Source of the DNA: Bacillus sp. 103mf
Lineage (GTDB): Bacteria > Bacillota > Bacilli > Bacillales > Bacillaceae_G
DNA: 64,000 nt
NCBI RefSeq assembly: GCF_900116295.1
Contig: NZ_FPAF01000016.1
Location: 1-64,000 of the forward strand
Direction: 5' to 3'
The notes below the pieces were generated by a model. It was not told the origin of the DNA, did no database searches, and saw only the letters and a list, made by a program, of their open reading frames with translations. Position 1 is the stretch's first letter. The number at the start of each line of letters is the position of its first letter. Shown here one piece after another: positions 8,386 through 16,707 of this stretch. The position numbers were made by a program, and so were the translations under genes.

Positions 8386-9276
8386 ATGAAAAAATGGGGA
8401 ATTGAATTACTGCTTTTATGTGTCGTGATCATATGGGGCATCAATTATACAATCGGAAAATACGGCCTTGTAGAATTAACTGCAATCCAATTTACAGCGA
8501 TTCGTATGGTTACTGCGGCGCCGCTGTTATTGGTGCTGACGTTTTACATAGAAAAATCGCTGTATATTGCATGGAAAGATATGATAAGACTTATTTTTGT
8601 TAGCATGGTTGGGATTACGCTGTATCAAACGTTATTTATGGAGACGATTCAATATACGTCTGCAACAAATGCATCGTTATTAATCTCGATTTCTCCCATT
8701 TTTACGACGATGTTTGCTGTGTTTTTGAAAGAAGAGCAGTTTTCATCACGTAAACTTGTTGGATCAGTTATTGCGTGTATCGGAGCGGCACTTGTATTAC
8801 TTGCAGGACATTCTCTTGTGCAATCTTTTTATGGTAATGCAATTGGGCTCATTACTTCGATTTGCTGGGGATTGTATCCTGTTTTAGCAACGCCGCTTAT
8901 GAAAAGGTATTCTGCTTTGCGCGTAACGGCCTGGGCTTCAGCGATTGGTGCGGTGCCGCTTGTATTATTGAGCGGTTGGCAAATTGTTCAGTTACCTTTT
9001 GCGATCGAGCACGGAAGTACATGGTTTTCGTTACTCTATTCCATTTTTCTTGTTACTGTATTTGGGCTTGTGGTGTGGTACGTTGGGATTCAAAAAATTG
9101 GTGCATCTCATACGATGGTATATATGTACATTACACCGTTTGTAGCGGTTTTATTTGCAGCAATATGGGCAAGAGAGCAATTATCTTTACAACAATTGAT
9201 TGGCGGACTCGTTATTTTTATTGGTTTATGGTTTGTAAAGTCAGAGAAACAGTTACTTGTAATAGAAGAAAAGTGA
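8386..9276 (+). CDS. EamA/DMT-family transporter, 296 aa
   Basis: Ten predicted membrane helices in two EamA repeats (residues about 5-140 and 150-285). It starts KKWGIELLLLCVVIIWGINY, with the WGxNY/F motif common at the first helix of this family. The family exports small metabolites such as amino acids; the substrate here is unknown. ATG follows a GGGGG ribosome site. Single-gene unit; the gene beyond it is convergent. Confidence 0.9.
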   Translation: MKKWGIELLLLCVVIIWGINYTIGKYGLVELTAIQFTAIRMVTAAPLLLVLTFYIEKSLYIAWKDMIRLIFVSMVGITLYQTLFMETIQYTSATNASLLISISPIFTTMFAVFLKEEQFSSRKLVGSVIACIGAALVLLAGHSLVQSFYGNAIGLITSICWGLYPVLATPLMKRYSALRVTAWASAIGAVPLVLLSGWQIVQLPFAIEHGSTWFSLLYSIFLVTVFGLVVWYVGIQKIGASHTMVYMYITPFVAVLFAAIWAREQLSLQQLIGGLVIFIGLWFVKSEKQLLVIEEK

Positions 9277-9308
9277 CTATTTTGTAATAAATAAACCTAC
9301 TAAAACTA

Positions 9309-9725
9309 TTAATTAGCAGGTTTATTTATTATCTTCATATTAGGACATTTTTCTTTTATTAAACGAATAAATGTCTCCTCGTCTTGTGGTACACAAACTG
9401 TTAGTATATCAAATAAACCATACATAATTTCTAATCGCTGTCTTGTCCATTTGTTTGAATCCAATGGTTTTCCGTAGTATTTCATATGTTGGATATCATT
9501 AAAAGGAATTTCGGTGTTTGTGAAATAATATTTAATAATGAGTGATTCATCAGTGATTGTGTAAGTAGATCTATAAACAAATAAAAAGTTGATTATGTTT
9601 AACAAAATCATAAAACTTAAGTAAATATTATTCGTTTCTTGTATGAAAAATAGTGCAATAAAAAGGAAAATAGTTACTAAAAGTATAAGCATATGAAAAG
9701 GATTTTGCTTTACTTTGAATTTCAT
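9309..9725 (-). CDS. Membrane-anchored bacterial PH-domain protein, 138 aa
   Basis: Two N-terminal membrane helices (residues about 10-50) precede a domain with YTITDESLIIKYYF and IPFNDIQHMKYY, the pattern of bacterial PH-like (DUF1200/YvbH-type) domains. Function unknown; some relatives act in immunity to bacteriocins. It faces, divergently, another PH-like gene at 9889. Confidence 0.65.
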   Translation of the reverse strand: MKFKVKQNPFHMLILLVTIFLFIALFFIQETNNIYLSFMILLNIINFLFVYRSTYTITDESLIIKYYFTNTEIPFNDIQHMKYYGKPLDSNKWTRQRLEIMYGLFDILTVCVPQDEETFIRLIKEKCPNMKIINKPAN

Positions 9726-9888
9726 GTATATCCACCTCGGTATCTTTGGTACATAAAATAATTATAATACAATAATTACTATGGAAAATATGCATAATTG
9801 CATATTTTATTTTTTGTTAATAATGTAAAATTTTTAATATATTCTCATTTTTTGTTGTGGGATGAATAAAAAGAAAGGTCTTGATCAT

Positions 9889-10155
9889 ATGCCAGGAATT
9901 AAAGTTACGAAAGCAGATGAAGAATTAATGATTGAATGGCAATTAGCAAAAATTCGTATTCCATTGAAGGAAATTATTGAGGTTACTGAAGATGACACTT
10001 ATGGTGGAAAAGAAGCGAAAGCTATTCGAATCGGAACGCCGCATGGGACAACAGATCGAATTTTGATTAGGACTAAAAAACAAGCTTATTTGTTGTTTAC
10101 TACAAATAAAACTTCAATTTTAAATACGATACATTCAACTCGTATTAACGGGTAG
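9889..10155 (+). CDS. SunI/YnzG-like PH-fold protein, 88 aa
   Basis: Start set at ATG 9889 ([17 protein letters not shown]), with GAAAGG about 11 bases upstream; the longer frame from 9862 has no good site. The text IKV.K..EEL.I.W...KI.IPL.EI..V.ED matches my recollection of the family of SunI, the sublancin immunity protein, and the soluble paralogues YolF/YnzG. No membrane helix, so an immunity role is not implied. Divergent from the other PH-type gene. Confidence 0.7.
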   Translation: MPGIKVTKADEELMIEWQLAKIRIPLKEIIEVTEDDTYGGKEAKAIRIGTPHGTTDRILIRTKKQAYLLFTTNKTSILNTIHSTRING

Positions 10156-10175
10156 TAAGATTCCTTCAAAAAATT

Positions 10176-10232
10176 TTAAGATTGAAACTTCCACTAATGG
10201 GATTCCTCCCACTGATAGAAGTTTCAATCTTA
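10176..10232. terminator. Long hairpin, bcr1-like sequence, between convergent genes
   Basis: TTAAGATTGAAACTTC / GAAGTTTCAATCTTAA pairs over 16 bp, with an inner GGG/CCC. The GAAACTTCCACTAATGGG text resembles the start of bcr1 elements, so this may be a remnant used as a bidirectional terminator. Confidence 0.65.
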
Positions 10233-10270
10233 AGTTAAACTTCCATATGTTTAGCTCAACAAGAGTGAGA

Positions 10271-11416
10271 TTACGCCAGCATTTCCGCTTTTCGGTTTTG
10301 AATTACATCTTCATAATGCATAACAAGGTCGTTGAAAATTTTATCCCAACTTTGTGTTAAAGCGTAATTTCTACCTTGTTGCCCCATATACTCACGCTTT
10401 ATTGGATGATCAAGCAATGTATAAATACAAGATAAAAAAGAGTCTGTTTGTTTCGGCTCACAAAGAAGACCAGTTGCTCCGTTTGTAATAATGTTTTTCA
10501 CACCGCCTGCGTTTGCACCGATAACCGGTGTGCCGCATGCCAGCGATTCTAAGACGACGTTTCCGAATGTTTCTGTTGGGGATGGGAATACCATAATATT
10601 TGAACAAGCGTATGCCTCAGCTAATTCGTCTCCTTGTAAATACCCAGTAAATGTTATATTTTCTGTCATTGTTTCTTTTATTTCACCAGCGAGAGGTCCA
10701 TCTCCGACGATTAGCCAATGAATATCATTTTTTCGTTTTTTTGTTGTTTGTTTCATTAATGTTAGCAAGGTTTCGATATCTTTTTCAGGAGCTAAACGTC
10801 CAACGTAAGAGAGGATGTACGGTGATGTGATACTATATTTTTTTCGAAATGCGTCTTGATCGTAATGAGGATGAAATAGATTGCAATCTACTCCTCGGCC
10901 CCAAAGATATAAGTCTTGGAAGCCTTTTTTCTGTAGTTGTTGCATCGTTTCAAGAGAAGGAACGAATGTTTTTTGCAGAGCGCTATGAAACCATTTTAAA
11001 TAATTCCATAACATCTTGGAGAAGAATTCAATTTTATAATATTGTAAATATGCATCAAAATCTGTGTGATATGAGCCGACGAGAGGGATGTTCAGTTTTT
11101 TTGCGTAATACATACCGCAAAGCCCCATGTTAAAGGGGGTTGCGACATGGATAAGATCCGGCTGAAATTGAAAGAGTTCTTTTTTGATGAAACGTGGATT
11201 TGGAAATGCTAATCGGCATTCTGGATAGAGCAGTTTAAGCGGGATGCTTTTCATTTTATTGACGTTGGTAACGAAGTGATCTTCCGTTGTATGATGCGGA
11301 GCAAATACAGAGTAAGCAATATTTTGTTTTTGCAAATACTGTGTAAAACGATCGAGTGTTTTGGCAACACCGTTCACTTGCGGTGTAAACGTATCTGTAA
11401 AGATGGCAATCTTCAT
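10271..11416 (-). CDS. GT4-family glycosyltransferase, 381 aa
   Basis: GT-B fold, retaining glycosyltransferase. Start at ATG 11416 (MKIAIFTDTFTPQVNGV) with a GGAGGG site; the longer reading frame into the next gene is not used. The N-terminal glycine-rich acceptor loop is seen as PQVNGVAK, and the donor-site E-x7-E motif as ETFGNVVLE near residue 300. Closest in style to mannosyl/glucosyltransferases acting on diacylglycerol. It lies 17 bases downstream of a PAP2 phosphatase gene on the same strand, which suggests a shared role in membrane lipid or glycolipid metabolism. Confidence 0.85.
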   Translation of the reverse strand: MKIAIFTDTFTPQVNGVAKTLDRFTQYLQKQNIAYSVFAPHHTTEDHFVTNVNKMKSIPLKLLYPECRLAFPNPRFIKKELFQFQPDLIHVATPFNMGLCGMYYAKKLNIPLVGSYHTDFDAYLQYYKIEFFSKMLWNYLKWFHSALQKTFVPSLETMQQLQKKGFQDLYLWGRGVDCNLFHPHYDQDAFRKKYSITSPYILSYVGRLAPEKDIETLLTLMKQTTKKRKNDIHWLIVGDGPLAGEIKETMTENITFTGYLQGDELAEAYACSNIMVFPSPTETFGNVVLESLACGTPVIGANAGGVKNIITNGATGLLCEPKQTDSFLSCIYTLLDHPIKREYMGQQGRNYALTQSWDKIFNDLVMHYEDVIQNRKAEMLA

Positions 11417-11433
11417 CAGATTCCCTCCTTCTT

Positions 11434-11976
11434 CTATATAAAAAGTGGAATGAATTGATAATAAGAAACAATGCCGGCTATTGTCCCGAGACACATGCCA
11501 ACGAGTACATCAGATGGATAATGCAGGCCGAGATAAATACGCGAAATGCCCACGCTAATTGCAACTGGAAGTAGCAAGAATGTTATGCTTGGTTCATATA
11601 ATAGAAAAGGGATAATCACAGAAAAGATAGCCGTCGTGTGTCCAGATGGAAAAGAATGGTCCGCTAATGGATTCGTCGGATACTTTGCATTATGAATGGT
11701 TAAATAAGGACGTTTTCGCGGATAAAACTTTTTTAAAATTTGCACAGGAATATGACTAATCGCAAGGGAAATAGCACTTGCAATTGCTATGCCTCGTAAA
11801 GATCCGTTTGTGAGAACAAGCAAGAATACAATAAGAGAGATTGTAAAGGTTGCACCGCCCATATGTGTAATGGTGCGAAAAAAGATGTTTAATGTTTTAC
11901 GCTCGAAATAGCGATTAATTCCTTTGAAGATGTAGCACTCTATTTTATATAAGGAGCTAATGGGTCTAGTTTTCAT
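11434..11976 (-). CDS. PAP2-family membrane phosphatase, 180 aa
   Basis: Three-part phosphatase signature is complete: KKFYPRKRP, PSGHT and SRIYLGLHYPSD. About five membrane helices. Such enzymes dephosphorylate phosphatidic acid, phosphatidylglycerol phosphate or undecaprenyl pyrophosphate. Start at ATG 11976 after a GGAGGAG site; a TTG just before it is ignored. First gene of a pair with the GT4 glycosyltransferase. Confidence 0.88.
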   Translation of the reverse strand: MKTRPISSLYKIECYIFKGINRYFERKTLNIFFRTITHMGGATFTISLIVFLLVLTNGSLRGIAIASAISLAISHIPVQILKKFYPRKRPYLTIHNAKYPTNPLADHSFPSGHTTAIFSVIIPFLLYEPSITFLLLPVAISVGISRIYLGLHYPSDVLVGMCLGTIAGIVSYYQFIPLFI

Positions 11977-12107
11977 CAAACTTCTCCTCCTAACTGAAGT
12001 CTCACTTTTATTTTAATAAAATTTTATTGAGGGAATACTAAGGTTTTGTAAAGAAAATGTAGAGTTTTACGAAGAAAAAGCTACCATTTTAGGTGGCAGC
12101 TAAAAAT

Positions 12108-12177
12108 TTTATTCCGCTATTCGTGGGCGAGCTTTCCATCAGTGAGAAAAGCGTCACTGATGGAAGTTTCACTTTAT
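12108..12177 (-). repeat. bcr1-type element, copy a (internally deleted, 70 bp)
   Basis: Flanked by TTTAT at both ends (12108-12112 and 12173-12177). Read on the minus strand it begins ATAAAGTGAAACTTCC, contains a TCAGTGA / TCACTGA hairpin, and ends CCACGAATAGCGG-AATAAA. The first ATAAA contains the TAA stop codon of ytoA. Confidence 0.85.
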
Positions 12178-12689
12178 TTCGTTTGTAAACTTTTATAATA
12201 TTGTCCTTTTTCGACGTATTGACGACGAATGCGAGCCATATCTTCACGGTCTTCATCTGTTAGTTCACGGATTACTTTGGCCGGACGACCGAATGCAAGT
12301 GTGTTTGGCGGGATTTTTTTTCCTTGCGGTACTAAACTCCCGGCACCGATAAATGCACCTTCACCAATTTCAGCTCCGTCTAAAATAATGGAACCCATAC
12401 CAATTAATGCATCTTTTTTCACTGTACAGCTATGTAAAATGACTTGATGTCCAATTGTGACATCATCTTCTAAAATAAGCGGGTACTTTGGACTTTGATG
12501 AAGTGTACATTGATCTTGTATATTGGTCCGGTCTCCGATAATCGTTGGAGAAACATCTCCGCGGATGACAGTGTTAAACCAAATGCTTGATTCTTCACCA
12601 ATTGTAACATCACCTGTAATTGTGACGTAGTCAGCGATAAATACGCTATTAGCAATTTTCGGATGTTTGTCTTTGTAAGGATAAATCAT
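12174..12689 (-). CDS. ytoA: Gamma-class carbonic anhydrase-like hexapeptide protein YtoA
   Basis: 171 aa left-handed beta-helix of hexapeptide repeats (IGEESSIW, IGDRTNIQ, IGHQVILHS, IGMGSIILDGAEI, IGAGSLV). Metal-ligand type histidines are present (TLHQS, GHQVILHS). Relatives include PaaY/YrdA and gamma carbonic anhydrases; the physiological reaction is unproven. It sits divergently next to ytpA-ytpB; ytoA also lies beside ytpAB in B. subtilis. Its stop codon is formed within the TTTAT end of a bcr1 element. Confidence 0.88.
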   Translation of the reverse strand: MIYPYKDKHPKIANSVFIADYVTITGDVTIGEESSIWFNTVIRGDVSPTIIGDRTNIQDQCTLHQSPKYPLILEDDVTIGHQVILHSCTVKKDALIGMGSIILDGAEIGEGAFIGAGSLVPQGKKIPPNTLAFGRPAKVIRELTDEDREDMARIRRQYVEKGQYYKSLQTK

Positions 12690-12763
12690 ATAAGTAACCT
12701 TCCTCTCCTAGAAACTAATATTAGTGTAGCAAATTATGAAATAGAGTGAAATGGAGGAATTTT

Positions 12764-13543
12764 ATGTGGAATTATGAAGCAGAAGAGGCAAAAGGTGTTA
12801 TAGTTATGGTACATGGTGCAATGGAGCATCATGGACGTTACGAGGCACTTGCAGACATGTGGCGCTATCTTGGCTTTCATGTTGTGATGGGGGATTTACC
12901 TGCTCACGGAACAACTTCAAGAAATAGAGGACATATTACGTCATTTGATGAATACATAGAAGAAGTAAAGACATGGATTAAAGAAGCGAAAAAATATTAC
13001 TTACCCCTTTTCCTATATGGACATAGTATGGGAGGATTAATAGTTATTCGCGTGCTGCAAGAAACGAAAATGGATGTGCAAGGAGTCATCTTGACTTCGC
13101 CGTGTTTAGGAGTGTTATCAATGCCGAAACTACCGCTTCGTACCATTGCGAAAGTGCTAAATGCTGTAGCCCCGAAACTGCAATTTAATTCGAATATTAC
13201 AGTCGAAATGGCGACGCGTAATCATGAAATTCGCGATGCAATGGAAAATGACTCATTGTTCTTGCGCAAAGTATCAGTTCGTTGGTATAGTGAGTTAATT
13301 AAAGCGGTAGAAATTGCACATGAAAAACGAAATGAATTTCCAGACGTACCGCTCTTGCTAATGCAGGCGTGTGAGGATAAACTTGTAGATAAAACACGTG
13401 TCTGTAGCTGGTTTGATAGTCTGAAAATTAGTGACAAAGCATATAAAGAATGGCCAAACTGTTATCATGAGCTATTTAATGAGTATGAGAAAGATGACAT
13501 TTTTGCATATGCAAAATCATTTGTGGAAACGCATTTAATTTAG
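12764..13543 (+). CDS. ytpA: Alpha/beta hydrolase, lysophospholipase-like YtpA
   Basis: 259 aa serine hydrolase of the monoacylglycerol-lipase group. Oxyanion motif VMVHGAMEHHGRY near residue 16 and nucleophile elbow GHSMGG near residue 86. The B. subtilis orthologue makes the antibiotic phospholipid bacilysocin. ATG 12764 chosen for its GGAGG site. First of the ytpAB pair, followed after about 77 bases by the terpene synthase gene. Confidence 0.88.
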   Translation: MWNYEAEEAKGVIVMVHGAMEHHGRYEALADMWRYLGFHVVMGDLPAHGTTSRNRGHITSFDEYIEEVKTWIKEAKKYYLPLFLYGHSMGGLIVIRVLQETKMDVQGVILTSPCLGVLSMPKLPLRTIAKVLNAVAPKLQFNSNITVEMATRNHEIRDAMENDSLFLRKVSVRWYSELIKAVEIAHEKRNEFPDVPLLLMQACEDKLVDKTRVCSWFDSLKISDKAYKEWPNCYHELFNEYEKDDIFAYAKSFVETHLI

Positions 13544-13620
13544 GAAACAAAAATAAATAATTACCAGTATATATTTTAAAAGTATTTGACCATATTCATT
13601 TAGAGGAGATGAAGAACGAA

Positions 13621-14682
13621 GTGAAAGTACCGAGTAACCCCATAACGCTCATGGCGAAAGTATACCGAGATGTGTTTCCGGTTGTACACCATGAGCTCGC
13701 AATGTGGAAAGAACGCGCCTACCATATTCCGAATGATGAACTTCATAATCAAGCGTTAGCGAGCATTGAGCATAAAACATTTCACTGTGAAGGCGGCAGC
13801 ATTTTAGCGCTGCTTGCCGATGAACATCGCGAGGAATGTATTCGATTCATTGTAGCGTACCAAACGATTAGTGATTATTTGGACAATTTATGCGACCGTA
13901 GTACATCACTTGATCCAAAGGATTTTGCAGCGCTCCATGAGTCAATGCTTGCGGCGCTAACACCAGGAAGCGAAGGAAGCAACTATTATCGTTACCGTGA
14001 TGATCAAGATGATGGTGGTTATTTAGATGAACTTGTAGCAACTTGTCAAGAAGTGCTTGCAAAGACGAAGCATTATAACAAGATTGCACCGATTCTTCAT
14101 GAACTTGCTTGTTATTACTGTGATTTGCAAATTCATAAACATGTAAAGCAAGAAGAGAGAGAAGATCGCTTGAAAACGTGGTTTGCAGCGCATCGTGAAA
14201 AAGTTCCGCCAATGAGCTGGTTTGAATTTTCAGCTTGTGCAGGTTCGACGCTAGGTATTTTCTGTCTTGTAGCATATGCATTCCATGATGAATTAACAGA
14301 CGATGATATTATGAAAATTAAACAAGGGTATTTTCCTTATGTACAAGGATTACATATTTTACTTGATTATTTCATTGACCAAGAAGAAGACCGTATTGGC
14401 GGAGATTTAAATTTTTGTAGTTACTATGAAAATAAAGAAGCAACTCTTGAGAGATTGAAACATTTTGTAATAGAAGCAGAAAGAAGCTTGGAACAACTGC
14501 CACATATGAAATTTCATCGCCTCATAAGCCGCGGGTTGCTTGGAATTTATTTATCAGACGAGAAAGTGTCACAGCAAAAAGAAATGCAACACATGGCACG
14601 GCGCATTGTGAAATACGGCGGCTTTACTTCGCGCTTTTTCTATTGGAATGGAAGGATGTATCGCAAGAAGATAGCACAGTGA
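13621..14682 (+). CDS. ytpB: Tetraprenyl-beta-curcumene synthase YtpB (DUF2600)
   Basis: About 353 aa large-terpene cyclase type protein that converts tetraprenyl (heptaprenyl) diphosphate to tetraprenyl-beta-curcumene, the first step of the C35 sesquarterpenes found in Bacillus spores. GTG 13621 is chosen (MKVPSNPITLMAKVYRDV) because AGAGGAGAT lies 12 bases upstream; ATG 13609 falls on the ribosome site itself. The acidic SDYLDNLCDR stretch is the likely diphosphate/Mg site. Confidence 0.88.
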   Translation: MKVPSNPITLMAKVYRDVFPVVHHELAMWKERAYHIPNDELHNQALASIEHKTFHCEGGSILALLADEHREECIRFIVAYQTISDYLDNLCDRSTSLDPKDFAALHESMLAALTPGSEGSNYYRYRDDQDDGGYLDELVATCQEVLAKTKHYNKIAPILHELACYYCDLQIHKHVKQEEREDRLKTWFAAHREKVPPMSWFEFSACAGSTLGIFCLVAYAFHDELTDDDIMKIKQGYFPYVQGLHILLDYFIDQEEDRIGGDLNFCSYYENKEATLERLKHFVIEAERSLEQLPHMKFHRLISRGLLGIYLSDEKVSQQKEMQHMARRIVKYGGFTSRFFYWNGRMYRKKIAQ

Positions 14683-14685
14683 TGA

Positions 14686-14717
14686 AAACGAGCTGTATTC
14701 TAAGCAGCTCGTTTTTT
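14686..14717 (+). terminator. Terminator of ytpAB
   Basis: AAAACGAGCTG / CAGCTCGTTTTTT stem with T-run, immediately after the ytpB stop. Confidence 0.8.
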
Positions 14718-14795
14718 ATATTTTCGTTGTAAGAAAAACCCTACACCAATAAGCAAAATGCAAATGGACTAAAATATGATACCGAAGATTGTCAT
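14700..14795 (-). pseudogene. Small membrane-protein gene broken by an in-frame TAG
   Basis: On the minus strand, ATG 14793-14795 opens MTIFGIIF, then TAG (14769-14771), then in the same frame SICILLIGVGFFLQRKYKKR and a final TAG at 14700-14702. The continuous text reads like a one-helix membrane peptide with a basic tail, which suggests a single-base nonsense change (possibly a TGG codon). Its end overlaps the ytpAB terminator. Homology not checked. Confidence 0.4.
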
Positions 14796-14850
14796 GAATT
14801 CACTTCTTTTTTTCTATTATATGGTAAAATGTAAATACGGAGGTGCTAAG

Positions 14851-15054
14851 ATGAAGAATTTCTTTAAAAAGTTATATGATAATATCGAAGTTTCGTTATT
14901 AGTGTGCCTTTCTATTTCATTTGTACTTGGCATTTATAATATGCTGATAAAAGCAGGTGGGCCAACAACTGTAGATTACATCATGCAGGCGGTATTAGCA
15001 GTTATTATTATTGTGGATATTTGGTTTTTAAAACATCAGGAAGAAACGAATTAA
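14851..15054 (+). CDS. Small two-helix membrane protein, 67 aa
   Basis: Start ATG 14851 with a CGGAGGTG site. Two hydrophobic segments (residues about 13-31 and 42-60) and a charged C-terminus (KHQEETN). Family not recognised. It ends in a terminator shared with the convergent racemase gene. Confidence 0.7.
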   Translation: MKNFFKKLYDNIEVSLLVCLSISFVLGIYNMLIKAGGPTTVDYIMQAVLAVIIIVDIWFLKHQEETN

Positions 15055-15089
15055 GGAGCGCTCATATTTTTGTATGAGGGCTCCTTTTG
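15052..15089. terminator. Bidirectional terminator
   Basis: AAGGAGC-CTCAT / ATGAG-GCTCCTTTT stem between convergent genes. Confidence 0.75.
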
Positions 15090-15090
15090 T

Positions 15091-15777
15091 TCAATTAGAT
15101 TTTTGATGAGATAAATACTTGTTTACAATAGCTTTGGCAAGACATGTAGAGGAATCTACAAAGTGAAGATTATTTTGCTCTGTCTCTAGTACGACATTCA
15201 AATCTGTACATGCTATGACAACAGCATCGACAGTTTCAGCTAATTCTGAGCATAGTGTATTCCACGATTGACTTGCTTCGTTTATTTGTCCTATTTTTAT
15301 TTTATATATAATTTGATTGATAGCAGTTTGCCAGCCATTTTTTTGAATATATTCTATACCACGTTTCAAAAATTCCTCTTGATATATACCAGATTGAACG
15401 GTAGCATCAGTTGCTAAAAGAGATACTTTTTGAATGTGAGCAGGAATTTCTTTTAGTGTTTCATCCACCATATTTAATACTGGGGTTGAGAGGGATTCCT
15501 GCATTTGATCAAAATAAAGATGTGCCGTATTACATGGCATAGCGATAAAATCGACACCCGTACTTTCGAGTTTTTGTGCGCCATTTATAATTGCTCTTTC
15601 CATATCTTCATGATTAATGGCCTTATTGATATAGAAAGGTGTTGGACATGAGTAAATCATCATATGAGGAAAGTCCATGTCATCTTTCGCGCCGTAAATT
15701 TCTTGGCATTGTTTTACTATGTTATCAACGAATGGTCCAGTAGATTTTGGCCCCATCCCTGCTAGTATTCCAATCAT
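15091..15777 (-). CDS. Aspartate/glutamate racemase-family protein, 228 aa
   Basis: Cofactor-independent amino-acid racemase fold: N-terminal IGILAGMGPKST, first catalytic Cys in AMPCNTAH (near residue 82) and second in VIACTDLN (near residue 190). Both catalytic cysteines are present, so an active racemase is likely; Asp, Glu or another amino acid could be the substrate. Spore or wall D-amino-acid supply is a possible role but is inference. Confidence 0.88.
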   Translation of the reverse strand: MIGILAGMGPKSTGPFVDNIVKQCQEIYGAKDDMDFPHMMIYSCPTPFYINKAINHEDMERAIINGAQKLESTGVDFIAMPCNTAHLYFDQMQESLSTPVLNMVDETLKEIPAHIQKVSLLATDATVQSGIYQEEFLKRGIEYIQKNGWQTAINQIIYKIKIGQINEASQSWNTLCSELAETVDAVVIACTDLNVVLETEQNNLHFVDSSTCLAKAIVNKYLSHQKSN

Positions 15778-15850
15778 AGCTGTTCATCCCCTTTGTTTTA
15801 ATTCGAATATAGAAATTCTTGTTTCGTATGAAAGAATCCTTCTTAGACAA

Positions 15851-15882
15851 TAAAAAATACGCGCAGTATGCACGTATTTTTG
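15851..15882. terminator. Hairpin with A/T flanks
   Basis: AAAAATACG / CGTATTTTT stem in the gap between mnmM and the racemase gene. No gene visible here to end; possibly part of the neighbouring repeat. Confidence 0.5.
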
Positions 15883-15904
15883 TAGGTGTATTCATGTTGT
15901 AATT

Positions 15905-16010
15905 TGTCGAAGGATCTTTATCCTGTGTCGAAGCGCCGATATATTTCAAAAGTCGCCGATATATGGTGAAAAACGGTCGATATATCGAGAAAAGCGCCGA
16001 TATATTGGCC
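15905..16010 (+). repeat. Dispersed repeat R2, copy 1: four phased CGATATAT sites
   Basis: About 105 bp. After a GTCGAA-GGATCTTTAT-GTGTCGAA lead it has four CGATATAT boxes, spaced 20, 21 and 20 bp (two helical turns). A second copy lies inverted at 37548-37657 with the same spacing. Confidence 0.8.
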
Positions 16011-16016
16011 AGGCGC

Positions 16017-16138
16017 TTTATCCCGCATTAACGGGCAGTAAAGTGGGTATGCACGGGGAAGAAAACTGCCCGTAAAAGCCCGCTTGGGCGGGCTTTCCAT
16101 CAGTGAGAAAAGCGTCACTTATGGAAGTTTCACTTTAT
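16017..16138 (-). repeat. bcr1-type element, copy b (122 bp)
   Basis: TTTAT at 16017-16021 and 16134-16138. Internal features of the family: GTGAAACTTCC, TCAGTGA hairpin, CTTTTACGGGCAGT. The TTTAT at its start (minus strand) contains the stop codon of mnmM. It abuts repeat R2. Confidence 0.88.
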
Positions 16139-16707
16139 CTTTTTTCAATCGCAATAATAAACGGCGGGTTATTTTGTTGGTTCATAAATTCGTACTTTAG
16201 TACGTGTGCTTCTTTTTGATCTAGCTGCCCGGCAAATTTGACAACGGCATCGCGTTCTATTTGTCCTTCAGGATGTCCGTGATAAATGACAAGAATGATA
16301 ATTCCTTCTGGTGCCATAACTTCTAATAACTGCTGCAAGGCAGAAAGAGTTGAGTTTGGTTTTGTGACGATGCTTTTATCACCGCCAGGAAGATAGCCTA
16401 AGTTAAAGATAGCTCCTGTTACTTTTCCTTTTGCGTCTTCTGGTAATACGGCTGTTAATGTATCGTGGCTATCATGAATAAGAACGGCACGCTCAGTCAG
16501 TCCTTTTTCTTGTAGCCGTGTGCTTGAATTGGTAATTGCTTCTTCTTGAATATCGAAGCCAAATACTTTTCCATTCTCGCCGACAAGCTCTGCTAAAAAG
16601 CACGTATCATGTCCGTTGCCTAGCGTTGCATCAACAGCGTAATCTCCTTCCTTTACCGCTCGCTCTAGCAGCGTGCGGGCAAAAGGTAAGATGCGTTCTA
16701 ACTTCAT
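16135..16707 (-). CDS. mnmM: tRNA U34 wobble methyltransferase MnmM (YtqB)
   Basis: 190 aa class I SAM methyltransferase. SAM-binding loop VDATLGNGHDT near residue 25; acidic FGFDIQEEA near residue 48. YtqB proteins have been shown to methylate nm5s2U34 to mnm5s2U34 in bacteria lacking MnmC. Its start overlaps the ytqA stop by four bases, so the two are coupled. Its stop lies inside the bcr1 TTTAT end. Confidence 0.88.
   Translation of the reverse strand: MKLERILPFARTLLERAVKEGDYAVDATLGNGHDTCFLAELVGENGKVFGFDIQEEAITNSSTRLQEKGLTERAVLIHDSHDTLTAVLPEDAKGKVTGAIFNLGYLPGGDKSIVTKPNSTLSALQQLLEVMAPEGIIILVIYHGHPEGQIERDAVVKFAGQLDQKEAHVLKYEFMNQQNNPPFIIAIEKR

Noticed and set aside
15905-16010. Regularly spaced boxes that could look like a small CRISPR array
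   Set aside because: The boxes are 8-10 bp with 10-13 bp gaps of related sequence, recur elsewhere as a whole unit, and no cas genes are present.
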